DNA of 64,000 bases, taken from Atlantibacter hermannii. Lineage in GTDB: Bacteria; Pseudomonadota; Gammaproteobacteria; Enterobacterales; Enterobacteriaceae. Positions within the stretch are counted from its first letter, which is position 1, and each line of letters begins with the position of its first letter. A program made the translations under genes and the position numbers. Positions 49,342 to 58,895 of the stretch are shown one piece after another. A model generated the notes under the pieces. That model saw nothing but the letters and a program-made list of their open reading frames with translations. It had not been told where the DNA came from and ran no database searches. The stretch is from positions 1,674,001 through 1,738,000 of the forward strand of contig LR134136.1 of NCBI GenBank assembly GCA_900635495.1, in the 5' to 3' direction.

Positions 49342-50028
49342 ATGACGGCAACAGCCCCGGTGATTACCGTTGATGGGCCGAGTGGTGCGGGCAAAGGCAC
49401 GCTATGTAAAGCCCTGGCTGAAACATTGCAGTGGCATTTGCTGGATTCTGGCGCCATCTATCGCGTACTGGCGTTAGCGGCGTTGCATCACCATGTTGAT
49501 GTCGCCTCCGAAGAAGCGCTTGTGCCTTTGGCCGCGCACCTTGATGTGCGTTTTGTGGCCACGAAAGACGAACTCGAAGTGATCCTGGAAGGGGAAGATG
49601 TGAGCGGCGAAATCCGCACGCAGGAGGTCGCTAACGCGGCTTCGCAAGTCGCTGCATTTCCACGCGTGCGCGAAGCTTTGTTGCGCCGTCAGCGCGCATT
49701 TCGCGAAGCGCCGGGTCTGATTGCCGACGGACGCGATATGGGTACCGTGGTATTTCCTGACGCGCCAGTGAAAATTTTCCTTGACGCTTCCTCTGAAGAG
49801 CGTGCCCAGCGCCGTATGCTACAGTTGCAGGAAAAAGGCTTTAGTGTTAACTTTGAACGCCTTTTGGCCGAGATCAAAGAACGTGACGATCGCGATCGAA
49901 ACCGTTCTGTAGCGCCGCTTGTTCCCGCTGCCGATGCTTTAGTTCTGGATTCCACGAGTTTAAGCATTGAGCAAGTGATTGAAAAAGCGCTACAATATGC
50001 GCGCCAAAAACTGGCTCTCGCTGATTAA
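49342..50028 (+). CDS. cmk: Cytidylate kinase
   Basis: Phosphorylates CMP and dCMP with ATP; it supplies CDP/dCDP pools. It is 228 residues (E. coli 227). Walker A GPSGAGKGT is at 12-20, the CMP-binding insertion region carries IADGRDMGTVVFPDA and the LID region ERDDRDRNRS. Start 49342 (MTATAPVITVDG) lies 15 bp inside an earlier ATG whose codons provide the GGAG ribosome site, so the inner start is favoured. 110 bp upstream of rpsA. Confidence 0.96.
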   Translation: MTATAPVITVDGPSGAGKGTLCKALAETLQWHLLDSGAIYRVLALAALHHHVDVASEEALVPLAAHLDVRFVATKDELEVILEGEDVSGEIRTQEVANAASQVAAFPRVREALLRRQRAFREAPGLIADGRDMGTVVFPDAPVKIFLDASSEERAQRRMLQLQEKGFSVNFERLLAEIKERDDRDRNRSVAPLVPAADALVLDSTSLSIEQVIEKALQYARQKLALAD

Positions 50029-50138
50029 GCGACAGAATTTGCAGTACCCCCGTTGCAATGGATTGACAGCGGGTATGTGAAACAACCCCATCCGGCATGA
50101 AGCCAGGTGGACGTTAAATTAAAACCTGAAGATTAAAC

Positions 50139-51812
50139 ATGACTGAATCTTTTGCTCAACTCTTTGAAGAATCCCTGAAAGAAATCGAAACCCGCCCGGG
50201 TTCTATCGTTCGTGGTGTTGTTGTTGCTATCGACAAAGACGTCGTACTGGTTGACGCCGGTCTGAAGTCTGAGTCTGCCATTCCGGCTGAGCAGTTCAAA
50301 AACGCCCAGGGCGAAATTGAAATCCAGGTTGGTGACGAAGTTGACGTTGCTCTGGATGCAGTAGAAGACGGTTTCGGTGAAACCCTGCTGTCTCGTGAGA
50401 AAGCGAAGCGTCACGAAGCATGGCTGATGCTGGAAAAAGCTTACGAAGAAGCTGCGACCGTTACTGGTGTTATCAATGGCAAAGTCAAGGGCGGCTTCAC
50501 TGTTGAGCTGAACGGTATTCGTGCGTTCCTGCCAGGTTCTCTGGTAGACGTGCGTCCGGTTCGCGACACGCTGCACCTCGAAGGCAAAGAGCTTGAATTC
50601 AAAGTAATCAAGCTGGACCAGAAACGTAACAACGTGGTTGTTTCTCGTCGTGCCGTTATCGAGTCTGAAAACAGCGCAGAGCGCGATCAGCTGCTGGAAA
50701 ACCTGCAGGAAGGCATGGAAGTTAAAGGTATCGTTAAGAACCTCACTGACTACGGTGCATTCGTTGATCTGGGCGGCGTAGACGGCCTGCTGCACATCAC
50801 TGATATGGCATGGAAACGCGTTAAGCATCCGAGCGAAATCGTGAACGTTGGCGACGAAATCACTGTTAAAGTGCTGAAGTTCGACCGCGAGCGTACCCGT
50901 GTTTCCCTGGGCCTGAAACAGCTGGGCGAAGATCCGTGGGTGGCTATTGCTAAACGTTACCCGGAAGGCACTCGTCTGACTGGCCGCGTGACCAACCTGA
51001 CCGACTACGGCTGCTTCGTTGAAATCGAAGAAGGCGTTGAAGGCCTGGTGCACGTTTCCGAAATGGACTGGACCAACAAAAACATCCACCCGTCCAAAGT
51101 TGTTAACGTTGGCGACGTAGTGGAAGTGATGGTTCTGGATATCGACGAAGAACGTCGTCGTATCTCCCTGGGCCTGAAACAGTGCAAATCCAACCCGTGG
51201 CAGCTGTTTGCTGAGACCCACAACAAAGGCGATCGCGTTGAAGGTAAAATCAAGTCTATCACTGACTTCGGTATCTTCATCGGCCTGGACGGCGGCATCG
51301 ACGGCCTGGTTCACCTGTCTGACATCTCCTGGAACGTTGCAGGCGAAGAAGCAGTTCGTGAATACAAAAAAGGCGACGAAATTGCAGCGGTTGTTCTGCA
51401 GGTTGACGCAGAGCGTGAGCGTATCTCCCTGGGCGTTAAACAGCTCGCAGAAGATCCGTTCAACAACTACGTTGCGCTGAACAAGAAAGGCACTATCGTT
51501 ACTGGTAAAGTAACGGCAGTTGACGCGAAAGGTGCTACAGTTGAATTAGCAGATGGCGTTGAAGGCTACCTGCGCGCTTCTGAAGCTTCCCGTGACCGCG
51601 TTGAAGACGCTACTCTGGTTCTGAGCGTTGGCGACGATGTTGAAGCGAAATTCACCGGCGTTGATCGTAAAAACCGTGTTGTAAGCCTGTCTGTTCGTGC
51701 GAAAGACGAAGCTGACGAGAAAGATGCAATCGCAACTGTTAACAACAAACAGGAAGACGGCAACTTCTCCAACGCAATGGCTGAAGCATTCAAAGCAGCT
51801 AAAGGCGAGTAA
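50139..51812 (+). CDS. rpsA: 30S ribosomal protein S1
   Basis: The large essential ribosomal protein that captures mRNA for initiation. It is 557 residues, as in E. coli. Six S1 OB-fold repeats are visible; repeats 3-6 show the pattern ITDxGxFVxLxGGVDGLxHxSD (e.g., LTDYGAFVDLGGVDGLLHIT, ITDFGIFIGLDGGIDGLVHL). The first two repeats dock on the ribosome via S2. Strong codon bias, as expected. A 110-bp gap after cmk holds its promoters in E. coli. Confidence 0.98.
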   Translation: MTESFAQLFEESLKEIETRPGSIVRGVVVAIDKDVVLVDAGLKSESAIPAEQFKNAQGEIEIQVGDEVDVALDAVEDGFGETLLSREKAKRHEAWLMLEKAYEEAATVTGVINGKVKGGFTVELNGIRAFLPGSLVDVRPVRDTLHLEGKELEFKVIKLDQKRNNVVVSRRAVIESENSAERDQLLENLQEGMEVKGIVKNLTDYGAFVDLGGVDGLLHITDMAWKRVKHPSEIVNVGDEITVKVLKFDRERTRVSLGLKQLGEDPWVAIAKRYPEGTRLTGRVTNLTDYGCFVEIEEGVEGLVHVSEMDWTNKNIHPSKVVNVGDVVEVMVLDIDEERRRISLGLKQCKSNPWQLFAETHNKGDRVEGKIKSITDFGIFIGLDGGIDGLVHLSDISWNVAGEEAVREYKKGDEIAAVVLQVDAERERISLGVKQLAEDPFNNYVALNKKGTIVTGKVTAVDAKGATVELADGVEGYLRASEASRDRVEDATLVLSVGDDVEAKFTGVDRKNRVVSLSVRAKDEADEKDAIATVNNKQEDGNFSNAMAEAFKAAKGE

Positions 51813-51830
51813 TCGTCAGAGCGCTAACTC

Positions 51831-51853
51831 AGGGCGGCTGCGGCCGCCCTTGT
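51831..51853 (+). terminator. Terminator after rpsA
   Basis: AGGGCGGC / GCCGCCCT stem with a short loop and a following TTGTT. Weak T-run, so read-through to ihfB is plausible. Confidence 0.65.
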
Positions 51854-51902
51854 TCGATTGATAGCTGTAAGCAAATTTTCCTGAATGGAAACCGGAGGAA
51901 TG

Positions 51903-52187
51903 ATGACCAAGTCAGAATTGATTGAAAGACTTGCAACCCAGCAATCTCACATCCCTGCGAAAGCCGTAGAAGATGCGGTAAAAGAGATGTTGGAGCATAT
52001 GGCCTCTACTCTCGCACAGGGCGAGCGTATTGAAATCCGGGGTTTCGGCAGTTTTTCCTTACACTATCGCGCTCCGCGCACTGGCCGTAACCCGAAAACG
52101 GGCGATAAAGTGGATCTGGAAGGTAAATACGTTCCGCACTTTAAGCCGGGTAAAGAGTTACGTGACCGCGCCAATATTTACGGTTAA
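51903..52187 (+). CDS. ihfB: Integration host factor beta subunit
   Basis: One half of IHF, the DNA-bending nucleoid protein acting in recombination, replication and sigma-54 promoters. It is 94 residues and nearly identical to E. coli IhfB. The HU-like arm carries RNPKTG with the intercalating proline Pro64. Start 51903 (MTKSELIERLAT) was chosen with GGAGGAATG upstream; an open frame reaches 51885. 90 bp after rpsA. Confidence 0.97.
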   Translation: MTKSELIERLATQQSHIPAKAVEDAVKEMLEHMASTLAQGERIEIRGFGSFSLHYRAPRTGRNPKTGDKVDLEGKYVPHFKPGKELRDRANIYG

Positions 52188-52210
52188 GCTCCGTTAAGCT
52201 TCACCAGAAG

Positions 52211-52238
52211 ACGACATCTCAGGATGTCGTTTTTTTTT
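52211..52238 (+). terminator. Terminator after ihfB
   Basis: ACGACATC / GATGTCGT stem with TCAG loop and a run of eight or more Ts. Confidence 0.9.
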
Positions 52239-52387
52239 GGCTGTTGCTAACGCTGCGCACTGGCTCGAAAAATGATAACTGCCGGATGTAAAGCCAAAGC
52301 TTTCATGGAAGGCGGCACGTAACCTTTAACAATCGCGCTCGTAGAAAGTATCCCGCCCGTCATACTGCAGGCAGACAGGAGGTCTGC

Positions 52388-54649
52388 ATGCCGTTGCCCA
52401 TTCTTTGTTACTGCGTAATAGCCGGTACGCTTCCGCTGCTCTGGTTACCTCAATTACCTTCATTCGGCATGCTCGCCGCGATCGTCGCTTGCGGATTGCT
52501 GATACTGATGATGCCTGGGAGGTGCGCGCGGGTAATTGCGTTTACCTTGCTGTTATTTTGCTGGGCCTCGCTGGCTGCATGGCAATCTCTTGGGCCGCTG
52601 GCGCTAGTTGCACATCAACAGGATGTGGAAGCGACCATTCTGCAAACAGACGGCGCAACGCGTCATCTGGTGCGCATTTCTCGTATCAACGGCCAATGGC
52701 AGTTTCCCGCTATCGCTGTTGAGTTACCCGGCAGCTATCTCGCAGAAAAGGTATGCGCAGGGCAGCGCTGGCGCATAGTCGCACGACTAAGGCCGGTTCA
52801 CGGGCAACTTAATGAAGGAGGCTATGATAAACAACGCTCTGCACTCTCTCAGCGGCGCATTCTGACCGGGCGGGTCATTTCATCGCAGATTATTGATGCG
52901 CGTTGCAGCTGGCGGGCAAATTTTATGTCCTCCATGAGCGAGACCATGGTCAACCTTCCGTGGCGACAGGTGATTATGGCGCTGGGCTTTGGCGAGCGGA
53001 TGGCGGTTAGTGATGACGTTAAAACAGTAATGCGTGATACCGGAACAGCCCATTTAATGGCGATTTCGGGGCTGCATATCGGCCTGGCTGGACTGATGGG
53101 GTGGGGCATAGCGCGACTGATGCAACTTGCCTTACCGGCAAGGCTGATTCATTTTGCGTTTCCCTTGCTGGTCGGCCTGGCGGCTGGCGGCGTGTATACC
53201 GGATTAAGTGGCGCGAATCCTCCGGCGGTTCGAACATTTATCGCCATGCTCATTTGGGCCCTGCTTAAACTCAGCGGGCGCACCGGGCAGCCAGCTCAGG
53301 TATGGCTGTGTTGTATCGCCGGGATATTATTTATCGATCCGCTGACCGTCTTATCAGAGAGTTTTTGGCTGTCAGTTATGGCCGTGGGTGCGCTGTTATT
53401 TTGGTTTCGCTGGGTACCTTTCAGGCCGCCTGGTTTATTGCGGTTTATTAAACCGGCGCTGGGGTTACTGCATCTTCAGGTGGGTATGGGCCTCTTGCTG
53501 CTGCCGTTACAGGTGCTGATATTCCAAGGCATCAGTATGACATCTGTCATCGCTAATCTCTTCGCAGTCCCCGTCGTGACGTTGATTACGGTGCCGCTTA
53601 TTTTACTGGCGATGGTAGCGAACCGGCTGGATGCTCACATGATTGAGCAGTTTTTAACGTACCTGGCCGACCGCGCTTTAGCTGGCGTATTTTCAGGGCT
53701 ACAGGCGCTACCGCCGGGCTGGCTCGATATCGATCGGCGCTTCCTCTGGCTGGCGCTCTGCCCGTGGTTGCTTATTGTCCTCTGGCGGCTACGCTTTCAA
53801 TGGTGCACGCCATTATTGCCGGTTATCGCAGGACTGTTGATGTGTGAGCCTTTATTTCGTCCGGTCCAGGAAAAAGACTGGTCAATGCATATGCTGGATA
53901 TCGGTCATGGGCTGGCGATGGTCATTGAGCGAAACGGGCACGCCATGCTTTATGACACTGGAAATGCATGGCCAGGAAGCGACAGCGCTCGTCAAACCAT
54001 TATTCCCTGGCTGCGCTGGCACAACCTGACACCTGACGGCATCATTTTAAGTCACGAGCATCTCGATCATCGCGGCGGCCTGAAGAGTTTGATGAAACAG
54101 TGGCCAGCGTTGCCGGTCATTAGCCCCCTTGGCTGGGCAGGCCATCGTCCCTGCGTGCGCGGTGAGAAATGGCAATGGCAAGGTCTGATGTTTACGGTGC
54201 ACTGGCCGTTAAGGCTATCCGGAGAGACCGGCAATAACGCCTCGTGCGTCGTGAAAGTGAGCGACGGTCAACAGAGTATGTTGTTGACGGGGGATATTGA
54301 AGAGACCGCCGAGCGGTTAATGGTGAAACATCACTGGCGTGAGTTGCGCGCATCGGTGATACAGGTGCCGCATCACGGAAGCAGAACATCTTCCAGCGCG
54401 GTTTTGCTTGGCGCAGCCCACGGGAATACCGCTTTGGCTTCGGTAGCACGCTATAACGCATGGCGTTTACCCTCGAAAACGGTAATCGCACGCTACCAGC
54501 AAAACGGGTACCAGTGGGAAGATACTGCCCATTCGGGGCAAATCACGGTGAATTTTTCGACTAAAGGCAACGTTATCACACGCTTTCGCGAGCAACTTTC
54601 GCCTCGCTGGTATCATCAGTGGTTTGGCGTACATAAGGATAACGGGTAG
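52388..54649 (+). CDS. ycaI: YcaI, ComEC/Rec2-family DNA-uptake-like protein
   Basis: A 753-residue polytopic protein (E. coli 754) homologous to ComEC/Rec2, the channel for single-stranded DNA uptake in transformable bacteria. An N-terminal DUF4131-type OB segment is followed by the competence domain with many hydrophobic helices (GTAHLMAISGLHIGLAGLMGWG) and a C-terminal metallo-beta-lactamase domain with HEHLDHRGG near residue 555. Whether it moves DNA in enterics is unclear. It precedes msbA by 36 bp, as in E. coli. Confidence 0.93.
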   Translation: MPLPILCYCVIAGTLPLLWLPQLPSFGMLAAIVACGLLILMMPGRCARVIAFTLLLFCWASLAAWQSLGPLALVAHQQDVEATILQTDGATRHLVRISRINGQWQFPAIAVELPGSYLAEKVCAGQRWRIVARLRPVHGQLNEGGYDKQRSALSQRRILTGRVISSQIIDARCSWRANFMSSMSETMVNLPWRQVIMALGFGERMAVSDDVKTVMRDTGTAHLMAISGLHIGLAGLMGWGIARLMQLALPARLIHFAFPLLVGLAAGGVYTGLSGANPPAVRTFIAMLIWALLKLSGRTGQPAQVWLCCIAGILFIDPLTVLSESFWLSVMAVGALLFWFRWVPFRPPGLLRFIKPALGLLHLQVGMGLLLLPLQVLIFQGISMTSVIANLFAVPVVTLITVPLILLAMVANRLDAHMIEQFLTYLADRALAGVFSGLQALPPGWLDIDRRFLWLALCPWLLIVLWRLRFQWCTPLLPVIAGLLMCEPLFRPVQEKDWSMHMLDIGHGLAMVIERNGHAMLYDTGNAWPGSDSARQTIIPWLRWHNLTPDGIILSHEHLDHRGGLKSLMKQWPALPVISPLGWAGHRPCVRGEKWQWQGLMFTVHWPLRLSGETGNNASCVVKVSDGQQSMLLTGDIEETAERLMVKHHWRELRASVIQVPHHGSRTSSSAVLLGAAHGNTALASVARYNAWRLPSKTVIARYQQNGYQWEDTAHSGQITVNFSTKGNVITRFREQLSPRWYHQWFGVHKDNG

Positions 54650-54685
54650 AATATGCGGCTATTTCAACGAATGCTGGTTTTTTGA

Positions 54686-56434
54686 ATGCATACTGATAAA
54701 GATCTTTCGACGTGGCAAACCTTCCGCCGCCTGTGGCCAATGATTGCCCCTTTCAAACCAGGCCTTATTGTCGCGGCGATAGCCCTTATTCTTAACGCAG
54801 CGAGCGATACTTATATGCTGTCGCTGCTTAAGCCATTACTGGATGATGGTTTTGGTAAAACGGATCGGTCTGTATTGCTCTGGATGCCGCTGGTCGTTAT
54901 TGGCCTTATGGTGCTGCGCGGTATCACCAGTTATATCTCAAGTTACTGTATTTCATGGGTTTCCGGCAAAGTGGTTATGTCCATGCGCCGCCGCCTGTTT
55001 AACCACATGATGGGAATGCCGGTTTCTTTCTTTGATAAACAATCCACCGGTACGCTGCTTTCACGCATAACCTATGACTCCGAGCAGGTCGCGTCCTCTT
55101 CTTCAGGCGCGCTGATCACCGTTGTACGTGAAGGCGCGTCAATAATCGGCCTGTTTGTCATGATGTTTTACTACAGCTGGCAATTGTCCCTGATTTTGAT
55201 TGTGTTAGCGCCCGTGGTTTCCATTGCTATTCGTGTGGTCTCCAAGCGTTTTCGCAATATCAGTAAAAATATGCAGAATACCATGGGGCAGGTGACGACC
55301 AGCGCAGAGCAGATGCTTAAAGGCCATAAGGAAGTGCTGATGTTTGGCGGTCAGGAAGTCGAGTCAGAGCGATTTGCCAAGGTCAGTAACAAAATGCGCC
55401 AACAAGGTATGCGCATGGTTTCCGCATCCTCTATTTCTGACCCGATTATTCAGTTAATCGCGTCGCTTGCTCTGGCTTTCGTGCTTTATGCCGCCAGTTT
55501 CCCAAGCGTAATGGAAACACTTACGGCGGGGACCATTACCGTCGTGTTCTCAGCCATGATCGCGCTTATGCGTCCGTTAAAGTCACTGACTAACGTTAAC
55601 GCCCAGTTCCAGCGTGGTATGGCCGCCTGCCAGACGCTGTTCAGCATTCTGGATAGCGAGCAGGAAAAAGATGACGGTACGCTCACCATTGAACGTGCCA
55701 AAGGCGATGTCGATTTCCGCAACGTCACTTTCACGTATCCCGGAAGAGATACGCCAGCGTTGCGGGATATCAACCTGCATATTCCGGAAGGAAAAACGGT
55801 GGCATTGGTTGGTCGGTCTGGCTCGGGCAAATCCACAATCGCCGGGCTGATTACGCGCTTCTACGACATAGATGAAGGCCAGATCCTGTTGGACGGGCAC
55901 GATCTGCGCGAGTATACGCTGACCTCGCTGCGTAATCAGGTCGCGCTGGTTTCGCAAAACGTGCATTTGTTTAACGATACCGTTGCCAATAACATCGCTT
56001 ACGCCCGTACCGAAGAGTACAGCCGTGAGGAAATAGAGAAAGCGGCGAAGATGGCCTACGCCACCGACTTTATCAATAAGATGGATAACGGCTTCGATAC
56101 GATTATCGGCGAAAATGGTGTGATGCTCTCTGGCGGTCAACGTCAGCGTATCGCTATTGCGCGTGCACTGTTACGTGATAGCCCAATCCTGATCCTTGAT
56201 GAAGCGACCTCCGCGCTGGATACCGAGTCTGAGCGCGCAATCCAGGCCGCTCTTGACGAACTGCAAAAAAACCGCACTTCTCTGGTCATTGCGCACCGCC
56301 TGTCGACTATCGAGAAAGCCGACGAAATTGTCGTGATCGAAGATGGGCGCATTGTTGAGCGCGGCACGCATAGCGATTTGCTGGAGCAACGCGGCGTTTA
56401 CGCGCAGCTTCATAAAATGCAGTTTGGCGCATGA
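54686..56434 (+). CDS. msbA: MsbA, lipid A-core flippase
   Basis: An essential homodimeric ABC exporter that flips core-lipid A across the inner membrane. It is 582 residues, as in E. coli. Six helices in residues 1-330 precede the ATPase: GRSGSGKS at 376-383, signature LSGGQRQR, Walker B ILILDEATSALD. Its last four bases overlap the lpxK start. It shares this segment with lpxK and kdsB, all needed for LPS. Confidence 0.97.
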   Translation: MHTDKDLSTWQTFRRLWPMIAPFKPGLIVAAIALILNAASDTYMLSLLKPLLDDGFGKTDRSVLLWMPLVVIGLMVLRGITSYISSYCISWVSGKVVMSMRRRLFNHMMGMPVSFFDKQSTGTLLSRITYDSEQVASSSSGALITVVREGASIIGLFVMMFYYSWQLSLILIVLAPVVSIAIRVVSKRFRNISKNMQNTMGQVTTSAEQMLKGHKEVLMFGGQEVESERFAKVSNKMRQQGMRMVSASSISDPIIQLIASLALAFVLYAASFPSVMETLTAGTITVVFSAMIALMRPLKSLTNVNAQFQRGMAACQTLFSILDSEQEKDDGTLTIERAKGDVDFRNVTFTYPGRDTPALRDINLHIPEGKTVALVGRSGSGKSTIAGLITRFYDIDEGQILLDGHDLREYTLTSLRNQVALVSQNVHLFNDTVANNIAYARTEEYSREEIEKAAKMAYATDFINKMDNGFDTIIGENGVMLSGGQRQRIAIARALLRDSPILILDEATSALDTESERAIQAALDELQKNRTSLVIAHRLSTIEKADEIVVIEDGRIVERGTHSDLLEQRGVYAQLHKMQFGA

Positions 56435-57408
56435 TTGAAAAAATCTGGTCCGGACAATCTCCACTCTGGATACTGCTGCTACCGCTTTCCGGGCTGTATG
56501 GCCTGGTAAGCAACCTGATCCGGTTGAGCTATCGGCTGGGATTGCGAAAATCCTGGCGTGCGCCGGTTCCGGTAGTGGTGGTAGGAAACCTTACCGCTGG
56601 CGGCAATGGCAAAACGCCGGTAGTGGTGTGGTTGGTTGAACAGCTTCAACAGCGCGGTATTCGTGTGGGCGTTGTGTCACGTGGTTACGGTGGTAAAGCC
56701 GGGCACTATCCACTGGTGCTGGATGCGCATACCTCGAGCGACCAGGCAGGTGATGAGCCGGTATTGATTTTCCAGCGTACCGGCGCGGCTGTCGCGGTGT
56801 CGCCGGTACGTTGTGAGGCGGTACAGGCATTGCTCGCCGGGAACCAGCCGCAGATCATCATCACTGATGATGGCCTGCAACATTATGCGTTGGCCCGCGA
56901 TTACGAAATCGTGGTGGTCGACGGTATACGGCGTTTCGGCAATGGCTGGTGGTTACCGGCCGGCCCAATGCGCGAGCGTGAAAGTCGCCTGCGCGACGTT
57001 GATGCAGTGATTACCAATGGTGGCACGCCTCAGACAGGCGAGATTGCAATGCATCTGGCCCCCTCGCAGGCGGTTAATTTGCTCACCGGCGAGAAACGCG
57101 ATGCCAGTACACTGACAGAAGTAGTCGCGATGGCAGGAATTGGTCATCCTCCGCGCTTTTTCGCCACGCTGGAAAAGTTAGGGGTAACGCCGGTAAATAC
57201 CCACGGCCTGGCTGATCATCAGGCATTGACGGAGCCCGACGTCGCAGCGCTTGCTCGTCCGGAGCAAACCTTGTTAATGACCGAAAAAGACGCCGTCAAA
57301 TGCCGTGCTTTCGCCCATGCCAACTGGTGGTACTTACCCGTGGATGCGCAAATAGCATCGCCTGCGGCGGATAAACTCCTTACGGATATTCTTTCCCTCC
57401 TGCGTTGA
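56431..57408 (+). CDS. lpxK: Tetraacyldisaccharide 4'-kinase
   Basis: Phosphorylates the 4' position of the tetraacyldisaccharide to give lipid IVA, an essential step of lipid A synthesis at the inner membrane. It is 325 residues (E. coli 328). Walker A GNLTAGGNGKT is at 52-62, and the N-terminal hydrophobic helix (residues ~10-28) is the membrane contact. The segment ITDDGLQHYALARD is a family hallmark. It overlaps msbA by 4 bp (ATGA). Confidence 0.96.
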   Translation: MIEKIWSGQSPLWILLLPLSGLYGLVSNLIRLSYRLGLRKSWRAPVPVVVVGNLTAGGNGKTPVVVWLVEQLQQRGIRVGVVSRGYGGKAGHYPLVLDAHTSSDQAGDEPVLIFQRTGAAVAVSPVRCEAVQALLAGNQPQIIITDDGLQHYALARDYEIVVVDGIRRFGNGWWLPAGPMRERESRLRDVDAVITNGGTPQTGEIAMHLAPSQAVNLLTGEKRDASTLTEVVAMAGIGHPPRFFATLEKLGVTPVNTHGLADHQALTEPDVAALARPEQTLLMTEKDAVKCRAFAHANWWYLPVDAQIASPAADKLLTDILSLLR

Positions 57409-57447
57409 CGCCTGTGTTTTGACCGAGGCGTTGAAAAAGGATCGACC

Positions 57448-58665
57448 ATGACCGAGCCGGTGTTGTCATTACAAACTGCGCGCAATCTTCACCTCGCCGC
57501 GCAAGGGTTATTGCGAAAACCGCGACGCCGTGCACGTCCTGGCGATATCCTGCCCATCATTACGCAAATGTCGTTATTACAGATCGACACCATTAATGTC
57601 GTGGCGCGCAGTCCGTATCTGGTGCTGTTTAGCCGCTTAGGCAGTTATCCGCTGCACTGGCTGGACGATGCTCTGGCGCGTGGCGAACTGATGGAGTACT
57701 GGGCCCATGAAGCGTGCTTTTTACCGCGGAGCGACTTTGAACTGGTTCGCCACCAGATGCTTCAGCCGGAGAACATGGGCTGGAAATACCGCGCCGAATG
57801 GATGGCAGAACATGCCGACGAGATCGCCGGGCTGCTCGACTGGATCCAACAACAAGGGCCGGTACGCTCCGCCGATTTTGAACATCCTCGTCAGGGGCAA
57901 CGCGGCTGGTGGGACTGGAAACCGCATAAAAGACATCTTGAAGGGTTATTCAGCGCTGGCAAGGTGATGGTAGTCGAGCGCCGAAATTTTCAACGCGTTT
58001 ACGACATTACCACGCGCGTGATGCCGCACTGGGATGATGAAAAGCATCTGTTGCCCCGGGAAATAGCTCAGGCAAGGATGCTGGAAAACAGCGCACGCAG
58101 CCTGGGGATATTTAAAGCGGCCTGGTTACCTGATTACTACCGTCTAAAAAAGATCGACTTGCCGCATCACCTGACACGCTGGCAACAGGAAGGACGCGTA
58201 AGCCGGGTCAATGTCGAAAATCTGGGGGAGATGTGGTTGCATCGGGATTTGCTGCCCATGCTTGACAGCCCGCAGCGCGCAACACACAGCGCCGTGCTTT
58301 CGCCTTTTGATCCCGTGGTCTGGGATCGTCGGCGTGCGGAGCAACTTTTCAATTTTTCGTATCGTCTTGAGTGCTACACCCCGGCAGAGAAACGCAAGTA
58401 CGGCTATTTTACGTTGCCGTTACTGCATTGCGGCCAGTTGGTGGGAAGAATGGACGCTAAAATGCATCGCAAAACCAGCGAACTCGTAATCAATGCGTTA
58501 TATCTGGAGCCGGATATTCCCTTCACAGCACGACTGACGTCAGGTTTGCAGGAGGCCATCACGGCTTTTGGAGAATGGCAGGGCGCACAGAGAATACGTA
58601 TCGCCAGTCAGCCACAATCCTTACAGGCAGTATGGGGCACCGGCTGGGAAATCCGCCGCCCCTGA
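57448..58665 (+). CDS. ycaQ: YcaQ, AlkX-type DNA glycosylase for interstrand crosslinks
   Basis: A winged-helix (HTH_42) DNA glycosylase; E. coli YcaQ (AlkX) unhooks interstrand crosslinks from N-alkylated bases. It is 405 residues (E. coli 410). The catalytic QxD motif is visible as Gln45-Ile-Asp47 (LLQIDTINV). Other conserved segments are PYLVLFSRLG, LPDYYRLKK and SPFDPVVWDRRRAEQLF. It lies 39 bp downstream of lpxK, same strand. Confidence 0.93.
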   Translation: MTEPVLSLQTARNLHLAAQGLLRKPRRRARPGDILPIITQMSLLQIDTINVVARSPYLVLFSRLGSYPLHWLDDALARGELMEYWAHEACFLPRSDFELVRHQMLQPENMGWKYRAEWMAEHADEIAGLLDWIQQQGPVRSADFEHPRQGQRGWWDWKPHKRHLEGLFSAGKVMVVERRNFQRVYDITTRVMPHWDDEKHLLPREIAQARMLENSARSLGIFKAAWLPDYYRLKKIDLPHHLTRWQQEGRVSRVNVENLGEMWLHRDLLPMLDSPQRATHSAVLSPFDPVVWDRRRAEQLFNFSYRLECYTPAEKRKYGYFTLPLLHCGQLVGRMDAKMHRKTSELVINALYLEPDIPFTARLTSGLQEAITAFGEWQGAQRIRIASQPQSLQAVWGTGWEIRRP

Positions 58666-58712
58666 ACGCAGGCTGTGGTATTCTTTGATGATAATATTCG
58701 TCAGGAGGAAAC

Positions 58713-58895
58713 ATGGATCATCGTTTGCTTGAAATCATTGCTTGCCCGGTCTGCAACGGCAAGTTGTATTACAGCCAGGATAAGCAGGAGCTTATTTGCA
58801 AAGTAGATAATTTGGCGTTCCCGTTTAAGGAAAACATTCCTGTATTGCTGGAAACTGAAGCGCGTACTCTGGACCCGGAAGAGAGTTTTTCATGA
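58713..58895 (+). CDS. ycaR: YcaR, UPF0434/Trm112-like protein
   Basis: A 60-residue protein with a CPVC half zinc-ribbon motif (LLEIIACPVCNGKLYY) but only one further cysteine (LICKVDN), so classical four-Cys zinc binding is not complete. Same length as E. coli YcaR; function unproven. It has an AGGAGGAA ribosome site 5 bp before the ATG. Its stop overlaps kdsB (ATGA). Confidence 0.93.
   Translation: MDHRLLEIIACPVCNGKLYYSQDKQELICKVDNLAFPFKENIPVLLETEARTLDPEESFS

Noticed and set aside
50133..51314. Long minus-strand open frame (393 codons) opposite rpsA
   Set aside because: Antisense shadow of rpsA, a gene with extreme codon bias that commonly yields such frames.
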